NCBI GenBank assembly: GCA_016722505.1
Contig: JADKJH010000001.1
Coordinates: forward strand, 1,178,001-1,242,000
Source: Holophagaceae bacterium
Lineage (GTDB): Bacteria; Acidobacteriota; Holophagae; Holophagales; Holophagaceae
Length of the DNA stretch: 64,000 nt
Direction of reading: 5' to 3'
The notes under the pieces were generated by a model that saw nothing but the letters and a program-made list of their open reading frames with translations, did no database searches and was not told the origin of the DNA. The translations under genes and the position numbers were made by a program. Shown one piece after another: positions 42,083 to 50,145 of the stretch; positions within the stretch are counted from its first letter, which is position 1; every line of letters starts with the position of its first letter.

Positions 42083-43522
42083 ATGCCCGATCTAATTCTG
42101 GCCCTGGACCAGGGCACCTCTGGCAGCACCGCGTTGGTGTTGGACCGGGAGCTTTGCCTTCATGGGCGCGCGACCGTGGAGTTTCCGCAACATTTCCCCC
42201 AAGCGGGCTGGGTCGAACATGACCCGGACGAAATATGGGCTTCTGTGCAGGAAGCGATTCGCCGAGCCATCACCGGGCTGGATCCGGCCCGCATCGCGGC
42301 CATCGGCATCACCAACCAACGGGAAACCACCTTCATCTGGGATGCGGCCACAGGCCAAAGCATCGGCCCCGCCATCGTCTGGCAGGATCGCCGCACGTCG
42401 GGTGTCTGCGCAGGAATGAAAGCCCATGAATCCCGTGTGCGCGAGTTGACGGGTCTGCCGCTGGATCCCTATTTCTCCGCCACCAAGCTTGCCTGGCTCA
42501 AGGCCCAGCATCCCGGCCGTCATCTGGCATTCGGCACATCGGACAGTTTTTTGATTCATCGGCTTACAGGTGAACATCTGACCGATCCCAGCAATGCCAG
42601 CCGCACCCAGTTTTTTGATATTCACCAAGGGACGTGGTCCGATGAACTCATCGCCCTCTTCGGCCTGGAAGGCATCAAACTTCCTCGGGTGGTGCCCAGC
42701 TCGGGCGTCTGCGCCCGGATCCGCAACGTCATGCCGCTCCCTGATGGCATCCCCATCGCAGGCATCGCCGGGGATCAGCAAGCCGCGCTCTTCGGCCAGG
42801 GCTGCTTTGATGCGGGCCAAGCGAAAGTCACCTATGGCACTGGCAGTTTCGTGTTGATGAACGCGGGCCCCCAACCCATCGCAAGCCAGCATGGACTTCT
42901 CGGCACCGTGGCCTGGAATCTGGGTACTGGCCTGGCTTACGCGCTGGAAGGCGGCACTTACATCGCAGGAGCGCTGATCCAATGGCTACGCGATGGGCTC
43001 GGCATCATCACATCGGCGGCCGAAGTTGAAGCTTTGGCGGCCTCGGTCCCCGATAGTGGCGGGGTCACCATCATCCCAGCCTTGGCGGGGCTCGGCGCGC
43101 CCCACTGGCGGCCGGAAGCACGGGGACTCATCAGCGGAATCACCCGCGGCACCACCAGGGCTCACATCGCCCGCGCCGCCCTGGAGTCCATCGCCCATAG
43201 CCAATGCGACATCCTGGAAGCCATGGCGGCTGAACTTGGCAGGCCTTTGCTGGAGGTGCGCGTGGATGGGGGCGCATCCGCCAACAACCTGTTGATGCAG
43301 ATGCAGGCGGATCTATCCGGCGTCACGCTGTTGCGGCCCAAGCTGTTGGAAGCCACCGCTCTGGGCGCAGGAATGCTCGCGGGCCTAGGCATGGGCTGGT
43401 GGTCGGGACAGCAAGAGCTGCGAGCCAAGTTGCCGGTAGACCGTGCGTTCAAGCCTGGAATGCCCAAAGACAAGGCCGAATTGTCCCGCCAGGCGTGGTC
43501 CGCCGTCCGGGACCACGCCTGA
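42083..43522 (+). CDS. glpK: Glycerol kinase
   Basis: A 479-residue FGGY-family kinase. Visible are the phosphate-loop LALDQGTSGSTALV, the substrate region ITNQRETTFIWDAATG with VWQDRRT, GIAGDQQAALFGQGC near 228, YGTGSFVLMN and the C-terminal DGGASANNLLMQMQADL. Length is slightly below the usual 495-505. It makes glycerol-3-phosphate. No glpF or glpD is beside it. It starts 32 nt after the transglycosylase stop and may be cotranscribed. Confidence 0.95.
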   Translation: MPDLILALDQGTSGSTALVLDRELCLHGRATVEFPQHFPQAGWVEHDPDEIWASVQEAIRRAITGLDPARIAAIGITNQRETTFIWDAATGQSIGPAIVWQDRRTSGVCAGMKAHESRVRELTGLPLDPYFSATKLAWLKAQHPGRHLAFGTSDSFLIHRLTGEHLTDPSNASRTQFFDIHQGTWSDELIALFGLEGIKLPRVVPSSGVCARIRNVMPLPDGIPIAGIAGDQQAALFGQGCFDAGQAKVTYGTGSFVLMNAGPQPIASQHGLLGTVAWNLGTGLAYALEGGTYIAGALIQWLRDGLGIITSAAEVEALAASVPDSGGVTIIPALAGLGAPHWRPEARGLISGITRGTTRAHIARAALESIAHSQCDILEAMAAELGRPLLEVRVDGGASANNLLMQMQADLSGVTLLRPKLLEATALGAGMLAGLGMGWWSGQQELRAKLPVDRAFKPGMPKDKAELSRQAWSAVRDHA

Positions 43523-43524
43523 TC

Positions 43525-44619
43525 TCAAAGAGGATGGGCGAACGCCTGGTCTGAAGTAGAAGGGGTGATGTCGGGATTGCTTTCGCGGATTTCCCGGAAA
43601 GCATCCACATGTTTCAGAAAAAGGTCGAGCAGATCAGGATCCAGGTGGGTGCCCCGGCGATCAGCCATGAAGCTCAGCACCTGCTCTTCGGGCCAGGCCT
43701 CCTTGTAGCAACGCCGCTGGCTCAAGGCATCGTACACATCCACCAAGGCGGTAATGCGGGCCTCCAAGGGGATTTGGGTGGAGTGGAGGCCTTTGGGATA
43801 GCCTGAGCCATCCCATTTTTCATGGTGGCAAACCGCGATCTGGGCACCCATCCGGATGAAGGGTACCGTGGACCCTTGAAGACTCTTGGCCCCGATGACC
43901 GTGTGATCTTTCATTAAGGTCCATTCTTGTTCGTCGAGCGCGCCGGGTTTTTGCAGAATGCGGTCCGGCACACCGATTTTGCCGATGTCATGCATGGGGG
44001 CCGCGGCGCGGATACAGTCCACCGCTTCCTCGTTCCAATCCAAGAGGCGTGCGATTTCCGCTGCGTAAAGTCCAATGCGGCGGATGTGGGAACCGGTTTC
44101 GGTATCCCGCTGCTCTGATGCCGCCAATAACCTGAAGGAAATTTCGTCCCTGGATTCCCGTATTTCGGCGGTCTGCTCCCGCACTTTTTGGGCCAGGACC
44201 CGCTCCCGGTCCCGGTAGTCCAGCTCCAGCATCCGGCGGCGCAGGGCGCTGTTCACCTGGATGAGGATTTCCCGTGCCTTGAAAGGTTTCAAAACGTATC
44301 CATAGGCCCCTTTTTCGAGGCACTCCATCGCCAGGTCCGTGTCATCGGCGGAACTCACCATCACGATGGCCACTTCCGGAATTCGATTCGACAGAGCCGC
44401 AACCAGATCCACCCCGCTTCGGCCCGGCATCAGCACATCGCACAGCACCAAGTCCACGGCGTTGCTATTCAACTGCTCCATGGCTTGATCGTAATTCTCG
44501 GCCTGAAGGCACTGGAACCCCTTGTTCTCGACAATACGGGAGAGGGCCAATCGGACCAAGGCTTGATCATCAACCGTAAGAATGGTGGTTCGGCCAGGAA
44601 TCACCTGGATATCCAACAT
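43525..44619 (-). CDS. Response regulator with HD-GYP phosphodiesterase domain
   Basis: A 364-residue protein with a receiver domain (about 12-130; VDDQ pocket, phosphoacceptor Asp in LVLCDVLMPG) linked by a coiled-coil (130-175) to an HD-GYP domain (about 175-345) with MHDIGKIGVPD and DGSGYPKGL. It likely hydrolyses cyclic di-GMP when phosphorylated. It lies 46 nt downstream of the Hpt gene, same strand, and could be in one signalling unit. Confidence 0.93.
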   Translation of the reverse strand: MLDIQVIPGRTTILTVDDQALVRLALSRIVENKGFQCLQAENYDQAMEQLNSNAVDLVLCDVLMPGRSGVDLVAALSNRIPEVAIVMVSSADDTDLAMECLEKGAYGYVLKPFKAREILIQVNSALRRRMLELDYRDRERVLAQKVREQTAEIRESRDEISFRLLAASEQRDTETGSHIRRIGLYAAEIARLLDWNEEAVDCIRAAAPMHDIGKIGVPDRILQKPGALDEQEWTLMKDHTVIGAKSLQGSTVPFIRMGAQIAVCHHEKWDGSGYPKGLHSTQIPLEARITALVDVYDALSQRRCYKEAWPEEQVLSFMADRRGTHLDPDLLDLFLKHVDAFREIRESNPDITPSTSDQAFAHPL

Positions 44620-44665
44620 AGATGCCTCGACGCCTCATGGTCTTCAGGTAATCACACCTCAAACA

Positions 44666-45073
44666 TTAGGGGCAGGCCCTAACTTTTGAAAGGAAAATAT
44701 CGATGCCATCCTGTGCCTCTGATACGGCTTCATTCAACTTGGACCAGGCTTCCATCAATTCCTCTTTGGCTGGCAGGTTGCCTGCCTTGGCCTTTATCTC
44801 TAAGTCCCGGGCCAGCGTAAAAACAAGCTGGGCCCCCATCAGGCCCGAGGCGCCCTTCAGCGCGTGGGCTGCTTCAGTGACCGCCGTCGCATTCTCGGCA
44901 TTGATGCCTTCTTGGATGGCTCCCAACCGCCGCGGCGTTTCGGCCCTGAACAGCGCCGCCATCTCACGCAACAGCGTCGCCTTCCCGTCATCAAGGTCGA
45001 GAAGTTGTTGAAGTTGTGATTCGTCCAGCAAAGGAGGATTCATAAAGGGATTCTCGCAGGCTCCGGTCATCAC
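44666..45073 (-). CDS. Histidine-phosphotransfer (Hpt) domain protein
   Basis: The 135-residue protein is a single Hpt domain with the phosphorylated His in AAHALKGASGLMGA near residue 72. The first codon is a GTG at 45073; ATG codons at 45070 and 45043 are alternatives, and the ribosome site is weak at each. It would pass phosphate between histidine kinases and the neighbouring HD-GYP response regulator. Confidence 0.85.
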   Translation of the reverse strand: MMTGACENPFMNPPLLDESQLQQLLDLDDGKATLLREMAALFRAETPRRLGAIQEGINAENATAVTEAAHALKGASGLMGAQLVFTLARDLEIKAKAGNLPAKEELMEAWSKLNEAVSEAQDGIDIFLSKVRACP

Positions 45074-45090
45074 GATAGGCTTTCCTTATC

Positions 45091-45510
45091 ATGACTCCAG
45101 CCGAGACCGCCCTTTCCCTGCTCTTCAAGAAACTTCACCCCCATCTGGAGGATGCCGCCCATGCCCTGGCGACAGGAGCCAAAGCCAATGAGCTGCAGCG
45201 GCTTCACCTCAAGTTGGTGCTGGCCCGACATCAGGTGGTGGACATCCTGGAACCCTTGGCTGAAACCATTGAGGACGAAGCCTTGAGCGACCTTTTGGAA
45301 ACCTTGGCGGCCAACCTCATGCCCGTGGGCGAAAACTACCAGCAAAGCTTGATCCTCACCCAGCTCTGCCTGGAGGAAGCACCCGCCGATCTATTGCCCC
45401 ACTTACCCGACGGCGTCCTGGGAGCATCCAATTGGGGGCCACGCATGGTTGCGTTTCTCAAGAAACTTGAAGACCCCGCGTATCACGCCCCGTTCGATGG
45501 CGAGATGTAG
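45091..45510 (+). CDS. Hypothetical helical protein
   Basis: A 139-residue protein of amphipathic helices with no membrane span, signal peptide or Cys pair. It is divergent from the Hpt gene by 17 bp, an unusually close arrangement. I recognise no family. Confidence 0.6.
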   Translation: MTPAETALSLLFKKLHPHLEDAAHALATGAKANELQRLHLKLVLARHQVVDILEPLAETIEDEALSDLLETLAANLMPVGENYQQSLILTQLCLEEAPADLLPHLPDGVLGASNWGPRMVAFLKKLEDPAYHAPFDGEM

Positions 45511-45641
45511 ATGAAAGCATCGGGGAAACCGAAGAGGAATGAGGAAGAAGGTTGGCTGATTAAGGGTTAGGCTGCATTTGGCTGCTCGATGCATCTCAAA
45601 TCCTAGGCACTCACTTTCCTAGCAACCAATAGGAATCACGG

Positions 45642-45938
45642 ATGAAATGCCCATCATGTGAAACTCGAATTCAATTGTCGTGGAGGACCTATTGGCAGGC
45701 CAATAGCGAAGGCTATATCTGTACCAACTGCAATCTCCGATTTCGAGCCAAAGCTTCTTTCACTTGGCTTGTGATTAGCACAATGATTCTATTAGCTATT
45801 TTTATTCCTATTACCATTCTTACATTGCATCTTCCAAAATGGATTTGTATTCTTTGTTATATGATTGCCACAGTTGGGGTTCTAATACCGATTGATATCT
45901 TTATTCGAAAATATTTAAGAAAGGCTGATCCGTCATGA
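45642..45938 (+). CDS. Zinc-ribbon protein with two membrane spans
   Basis: A 98-residue protein: an N-terminal zinc ribbon (CPSC and CTNC) and two hydrophobic spans (about 43-64 and 68-87). The coding sequence is clearly richer in A/T than its neighbours. It lies in the accessory patch ahead of the YidC-like gene. Function unknown. Confidence 0.7.
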   Translation: MKCPSCETRIQLSWRTYWQANSEGYICTNCNLRFRAKASFTWLVISTMILLAIFIPITILTLHLPKWICILCYMIATVGVLIPIDIFIRKYLRKADPS

Positions 45939-45984
45939 GGGCTTTGGATCAATAGCCCCGCAAGGCCTCCGCACCCGACCACCA

Positions 45985-46176
45985 TCATGCGGTAAACGGT
46001 GTGCTCTCTTTTGGAGCGCTTAACTTGGTTCGATAGGCCACCCGTTCCGCGTTCTCCCCACTCCAATTGGCCTCGCAATCCAGCCGCTCGTCGAAAGTCA
46101 GTTCGACCCATCTCACGCAGGGATACCGTTTCTTAGGATCCGGCCTACGCGGAGTGCCAATCAGGATTTTTTTCAC
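45985..46176 (-). CDS. Small hypothetical protein divergent from yidC-like gene
   Basis: A 63-residue ORF starting with GTG at 46176. The composition (KKILIGTPRRPDPKKRYPCV, then ELTFDERLDCEANW) and codon use look like genuine protein, but the ribosome site is weak. No domain recognised. It is divergent from the YidC-like gene by 20 bp. Confidence 0.4.
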   Translation of the reverse strand: MKKILIGTPRRPDPKKRYPCVRWVELTFDERLDCEANWSGENAERVAYRTKLSAPKESTPFTA

Positions 46177-46196
46177 CCTACATCAGGAGGTCGCCA

Positions 46197-46856
46197 GTGG
46201 AACTGTGGACCATGTGGACACACGGACTTCAAGCAACTCTCGGCTACCTATCCCTGCACTTTGGTTTATCCGAAGCGGTCTCGATCATCGTTCTCACCTT
46301 GATCGCGCGGGTAGCGATGATGCCCATCTCGCTGACCGCCGCGTACAGGTCGCAAAAGAACAAAGACGCCCTCGAACGTATCAAGCCTGCCCTGGATGAA
46401 CTACGCAAGACCTACCAAGACAACCCATCGGAGTTAGCGACCCGGACTATGGCGCTTTATCGCGAAAACGGCATCACGTTCCTCGATAAGGTGTCCATGG
46501 TAAACATGGGCGCACAGGGAGTTTTTGGCCTCGGGGTCTTTCAATGTCTCAAGCGCACGGTGTTCAACTCAAAGTTTTTATGGATCCCCAACCTCGCCAA
46601 ACCAGATTTCATGCTGACAGTTCTCGTAGGTGCCCTAATGGTGCTGGGTATGGCACTCATGCCTGGAGCAGCTACCAACGCATCAATGCTCACCATGATG
46701 GCAATTTCAGTAATGGTTTCTATTTTCGCCATTGCAGCATTGCCATCTGCGCTTGGAATTTATTGGGCCACCTCGAACGCAGTAACGGTTGTTCAGACCC
46801 TTGCGCTTCGAGGCTTGTTGGCGAGGATTACTCCACAAGTGGCGACCAACTCCTGA
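46197..46856 (+). CDS. YidC/Oxa1-family membrane insertase, short form
   Basis: Translation starts at GTG, preceded by AGGAGG. The 219-residue protein has the YidC core: first span with the conserved Arg (LTLIARVAMMPISLTAAYRSQKN), a cytoplasmic helical hairpin (ALERIKPALDELRKTYQ) and later spans (FMLTVLVGALMVLGMALMPG, FAIAALPSALGIYWATSNAV). It lacks the large N-terminal periplasmic domain of proteobacterial YidC and is separate from any rnpA/rpmH context, so it is probably a paralogue. Base composition is mixed, lower in GC than the chromosomal average. Confidence 0.85.
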   Translation: MELWTMWTHGLQATLGYLSLHFGLSEAVSIIVLTLIARVAMMPISLTAAYRSQKNKDALERIKPALDELRKTYQDNPSELATRTMALYRENGITFLDKVSMVNMGAQGVFGLGVFQCLKRTVFNSKFLWIPNLAKPDFMLTVLVGALMVLGMALMPGAATNASMLTMMAISVMVSIFAIAALPSALGIYWATSNAVTVVQTLALRGLLARITPQVATNS

Positions 46857-46924
46857 CCCTGACCACTCAGCTCGGTCTAATCTCAATACCGTTAAATTTG
46901 GAGAAAACGTAGCCACGAAGAGAC

Positions 46925-46964
46925 ACGAATAGGACACGAAGATTTTCATTCGTGCCCTATTCGT
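46925..46964. repeat. 16-bp-arm hairpin inside the element
   Basis: ACGAATAGGACACGAA (46925-46940) pairs with TTCGTGCCCTATTCGT (46949-46964) with a single mismatch around an 8-nt loop. It lies between the left end of the element and the end of its ORF, and could terminate transcription from either side. Confidence 0.6.
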
Positions 46965-47002
46965 ACTACTAATCTTCAACTTCGTCTTTTTTTAAGCAGA
47001 AG

Positions 47003-48541
47003 TTACGCGGCAGCTTTGTTCATTTGCTGGAGTGTGACGACTTGGACCTGGAGGACGGCGGCGGCGATTTTGCGGCCTTTGGGTGTGGCCACGTAGCGGT
47101 GGCAGCCTTGAACTTTTCGAATGATCCCGTGGGCGCGGAGGATCCGGAACAGTCGGCTGACTCGGCTTGATGCCTTCTTCGCGTCCAGACCCCCGAGTTT
47201 GAGGTGGGCGACCAAATCCTTATTGCGGAATCCCTCCAACGCGAACTCTCCACGATTGATAGCCTTGAGCAATTCCTGGTCCCCGTCTCCCCAGGGACGA
47301 AGTCCACGGAATTTCTGCTTGTGGAACCTCACGGCACGGCACTCGGGCCTTAGCAGCTCTCCCAAAGGCTGGTCCGTATCCAAGGCGGCCAGCGCATTCA
47401 AATAGCGTTCGTTGGCGGCTTGGGAGACCACGGCCCTCCGTTTAAGGTCCGCCACGCCGCGCCTCAGCACGAGCCAGCGTTTCTCTCCACCGTGGTCGCC
47501 TTCCTTGGTCCGGTACACCTTGAATTCATGAGGATCGTTGATCGTCGTCTCGACCCGCAGCACGCTTCCCTGTTTGTCATACACCTTGATTGAATTCGCT
47601 TTGACCCGGTGCTTCACGCGGATCCCTTCGGGCCGCTGCCGGTAGCTGCTGTTGAGTTCTCCTTGAAACCGCCCCACCAGTTTCTTTCCCAGGAACCGCA
47701 TCACATCCTGGCTTGAATAGGTGTGGATCGCGCCGCGCACCAGGGCTGGATAGATGGAGGCCAATTCCCGCGTCGACCGGAACATCACATCCGTCGCCCA
47801 CTCCGTTTCCTGCGCGGACCAGTAGGTCGGCAGGGGCCACTCAGGGATCATCCGCCCATACAGGGGATTCAATCCTTTGACCGCCCGCTCCAACGCCTCG
47901 GGCCAGTTCAGTTCATTCATCTTTTCCATCAACGCTTGGGCCGATGCCACATCACTTATCCACGCGAAACAATTGTCTCTCCGCTCATATTCGATCCCCG
48001 CCTTGTCCATCCGCCGCGCCAGCCACTCCCGCCCGTTCACGCACACCTGCACCGTGAATGGAAACCATGTCTGGATCCGGATGCTCATCCATCCGAACAC
48101 TTCGTCAATCACGTAGCCATAAAGGTGCAGGCACTTCCGCAAACCTGATTTCAATACCAGACGCTTGCGCTCACGGTCCCTGCCGATGAGGTAGCTGATG
48201 CATGGCTCCACGACGCTCAACACGCAGACCAGCCCTTCCTTGATCCCATCCTGCTGTGCGATTTCCAGCGCGACCTGCTCCTTGCAAATCCGGCTCGAAT
48301 TCAAGTACACCACTGGCCTGCCCAGCTCCTTCGCTCGCGTCTGGATGGCCTCTTTCATCTCATCGCTTTTGCCCTCCACTAACCCGCCGAAGTCCTTGAG
48401 GAGAACTCCAGCCTTGCTCAAATACACCAACATGCCGTTCACGCACGACAGCATCCTCAGCGTTCCCATGAACCGCACCCGGTCCCACCCGCTCAACACA
48501 CCGATGACCTTCCCCTCGTACTTCTGGATAAACTCCTCCAT
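47003..48541 (-). CDS. Putative transposase-like protein of the element (unclassified family)
   Basis: A 512-residue protein beginning MEEFIQKYEGKVIGVLSGWDR, with a central region (about 180-420) and a C-terminal winged-helix-like part (LFRILRAHGIIRKVQGCHRY). I recall similar proteins as multicopy hypotheticals in several phyla. No DDE or Tyr/Ser recombinase motif is evident. The flanking inverted repeats and target duplication mean it probably mobilises the element. Catalytic residues would have to be found by alignment. Confidence 0.7.
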   Translation of the reverse strand: MEEFIQKYEGKVIGVLSGWDRVRFMGTLRMLSCVNGMLVYLSKAGVLLKDFGGLVEGKSDEMKEAIQTRAKELGRPVVYLNSSRICKEQVALEIAQQDGIKEGLVCVLSVVEPCISYLIGRDRERKRLVLKSGLRKCLHLYGYVIDEVFGWMSIRIQTWFPFTVQVCVNGREWLARRMDKAGIEYERRDNCFAWISDVASAQALMEKMNELNWPEALERAVKGLNPLYGRMIPEWPLPTYWSAQETEWATDVMFRSTRELASIYPALVRGAIHTYSSQDVMRFLGKKLVGRFQGELNSSYRQRPEGIRVKHRVKANSIKVYDKQGSVLRVETTINDPHEFKVYRTKEGDHGGEKRWLVLRRGVADLKRRAVVSQAANERYLNALAALDTDQPLGELLRPECRAVRFHKQKFRGLRPWGDGDQELLKAINRGEFALEGFRNKDLVAHLKLGGLDAKKASSRVSRLFRILRAHGIIRKVQGCHRYVATPKGRKIAAAVLQVQVVTLQQMNKAAA

Positions 48542-48609
48542 GGCGTCCTCCCCGCGTGAAAGTCATGAATCAACTTCCATGCTCCCGGAAAGACGCCATC
48601 CTTTTCCAT

Positions 48610-48664
48610 CTCAGCGCGGCCTGACGGCTCCCTGATTTTGGTTGCGGCCTACGGCCGCGCTGAG
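48610..48664. repeat. Nested dyads at the promoter end of the element
   Basis: CTCAGCGCGGCC (48610-48621) is inverted at GGCCGCGCTGAG (48653-48664), and GCGGCC-TAC-GGCCGC (48644-48658) folds within it. They lie upstream of the element ORF and next to the right terminal repeat. Confidence 0.6.
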
Positions 48665-48796
48665 TCTCTTCGTGGCTGATTTAACTGGACGGTATTGGGT
48701 CTAATCTCTCCCGCAACCCGGGCCCAACCGTGCGTGGCCGCCATCATGTGTTAAACGTCCGACTATTGGTAAGACCGGTTTTCAGACACCAATGAG

Positions 48797-49171
48797 TCAC
48801 ACCTCGGCGATAAGTTCGATCTCGACCTTGGCGCCTTTGGGCAGCGCGGCCACCTGCACGGTGCTCCTCGCGGGTTTGGCATCGCCAAGGTGCTCGCCAT
48901 ACACGGTATTGAAAGCGGCGAAATCCGCCAAATCCGTGAGAAACACAGTGGTCTTCACCACCCGCTGCCACGAGGTGCCAGCAGCCGCCAGCACTGCATC
49001 CAGATTCTGCAACGCGCGGCGGGTCTGATCCTCGATGGGGCCCGTCACCATCTCCATGGATTCGGGAATGAGCGGAATTTGTCCTGCGCTGAAAAGGAAA
49101 CCGCCTGAGATCTGCCCTTGGCTATAGGGTCCGATGGCGGATGGAGCGGTGGTGGTCGAGATGGTCTGCAT
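48797..49171 (-). CDS. RidA/YjgF/YER057c-family deaminase
   Basis: A 124-residue protein with the family pattern: GPYSQGQ, FSAGQIPL, TRRALQNLDAVLAAAG, VVKTTVFLTDLADFAAFN and PARSTVQVAALPKGAKVEIELIA, including the conserved Arg in PARSTVQV. RidA hydrolyses reactive enamines from PLP enzymes. It follows the SWIM protein gene and probably shares its operon. Confidence 0.94.
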   Translation of the reverse strand: MQTISTTTAPSAIGPYSQGQISGGFLFSAGQIPLIPESMEMVTGPIEDQTRRALQNLDAVLAAAGTSWQRVVKTTVFLTDLADFAAFNTVYGEHLGDAKPARSTVQVAALPKGAKVEIELIAEV

Positions 49172-49194
49172 GGGGATCTCCTCTTGGGTCCAGC

Positions 49195-50145
49195 CTAGCC
49201 CTTCCGGCGCCGCTTTTTCGCCCGCCAGGGCCTTTGCGGGGGCGCTGCAAGGGGTGACGGACTATCGAAGGGCGAGGCCACTGCGTCTTCGTGCACTTGA
49301 TCCTCAAGTTCTGAAGTGCCTTCCTCGATCTGTTTCTGCGTCCATTGGGCGGTTCGATGCAACAGGGCGGCCAGGCAAAGGCTTGCTTCGATGCGGGCAT
49401 GGGGTAGGGGCCCCAGCTGGGAAAAGACATCCGGATCCGATGGGATCGAGCGGGGGATCACAATGTGCGGCAGCTCGGCCTGAAGCGCATCGTAGGCTTC
49501 GGGCGCCACGCGCCGCCAAGGGTCCACGGAGGCTTCGTGCTGGCTGAGCAGGTCGGGAATGGAAGACCCCTTCTTGGGCCTGCCCCGCTTCTTGGGCGCT
49601 TCAGGTGTGGCCTGGTCCACCAGGGCTTGCAAAGCCAGCAGCACATCCGCACGGGTCTTGCCTCGCAGGTCGAAGAGCAACCAGGGGTCACGGTCCAGGG
49701 CCTCGGCCATCACGTAGCAGACAGCCGCCACATGCTTGCAGGGGTTGGCCCAATCCGGGCAATCGCAATGGGTCTGGAGTTCTTTGGGAACCCGGGGATA
49801 AAGGCTGGCGCCGGATTCACGGAAGGTCTCGTCCATTCCCTGGGGCATTTCCCCCGCCAACAGCGACGCCACGAAGCGGCTTTCCTGGCTGAGGCGCTGA
49901 AAGGCGCGCTCCCATTGGCTTTGCGTGAGAGCCGGGAGTCCGAGGGTCACGGTATAGGTCTTGCGGCCATGAACGCGGGCATCAATGAGGCCGGGGCTCA
50001 CGGTGAAATGGGAAACAGCGCCTTCTTCAGCGTATTTCAATCCCCTGGGAAGGCGGTTCTCGAAATCATCACTGAGTTCTTCGAGGCCCCTGATCCAAAG
50101 CCGCCCCCACCAGGTCGTCCCAAAACGATTTGCTGGATGCATCAT
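49195..50145 (-). CDS. SWIM zinc-finger protein
   Basis: A 316-residue protein with a SWIM zinc finger (CDCPDWANPCKHVAAV, about 128-143), then a basic linker (PKKRGRPKKGS) and a helical C-terminus ending in an RAKKRRRKG tail. SWIM proteins often sit beside SNF2 helicases and bind DNA or protein. Its ATG overlaps the SNF2 gene stop (4 nt). Confidence 0.88.
   Translation of the reverse strand: MMHPANRFGTTWWGRLWIRGLEELSDDFENRLPRGLKYAEEGAVSHFTVSPGLIDARVHGRKTYTVTLGLPALTQSQWERAFQRLSQESRFVASLLAGEMPQGMDETFRESGASLYPRVPKELQTHCDCPDWANPCKHVAAVCYVMAEALDRDPWLLFDLRGKTRADVLLALQALVDQATPEAPKKRGRPKKGSSIPDLLSQHEASVDPWRRVAPEAYDALQAELPHIVIPRSIPSDPDVFSQLGPLPHARIEASLCLAALLHRTAQWTQKQIEEGTSELEDQVHEDAVASPFDSPSPLAAPPQRPWRAKKRRRKG

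Larger units (their letters stand above)
46884..48697. mobile_element. Insertion-sequence-like element, about 1.8 kb, with TIRs and 10-11 bp target duplication
   Basis: The 1,814-bp segment begins CAATACCGT (46884-46892) and ends ACGGTATTG (48689-48697), a perfect 9-bp terminal inverted repeat. The inverted similarity goes on inward (TTAAAT, then AGCCACGAAGAGAC at 46911-46924 against GTCTCTTCGTGGCT at 48664-48677). Outside it, GGTCTAATCT(C) is repeated directly at 46874-46884 and 48698-48708. Inside is one large ORF on the minus strand. Ends plus duplicated target define an insertion-sequence layout, though the ORF is not of a transposase family I know. The target lies just after the YidC-like gene stop. 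Confidence 0.8.
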
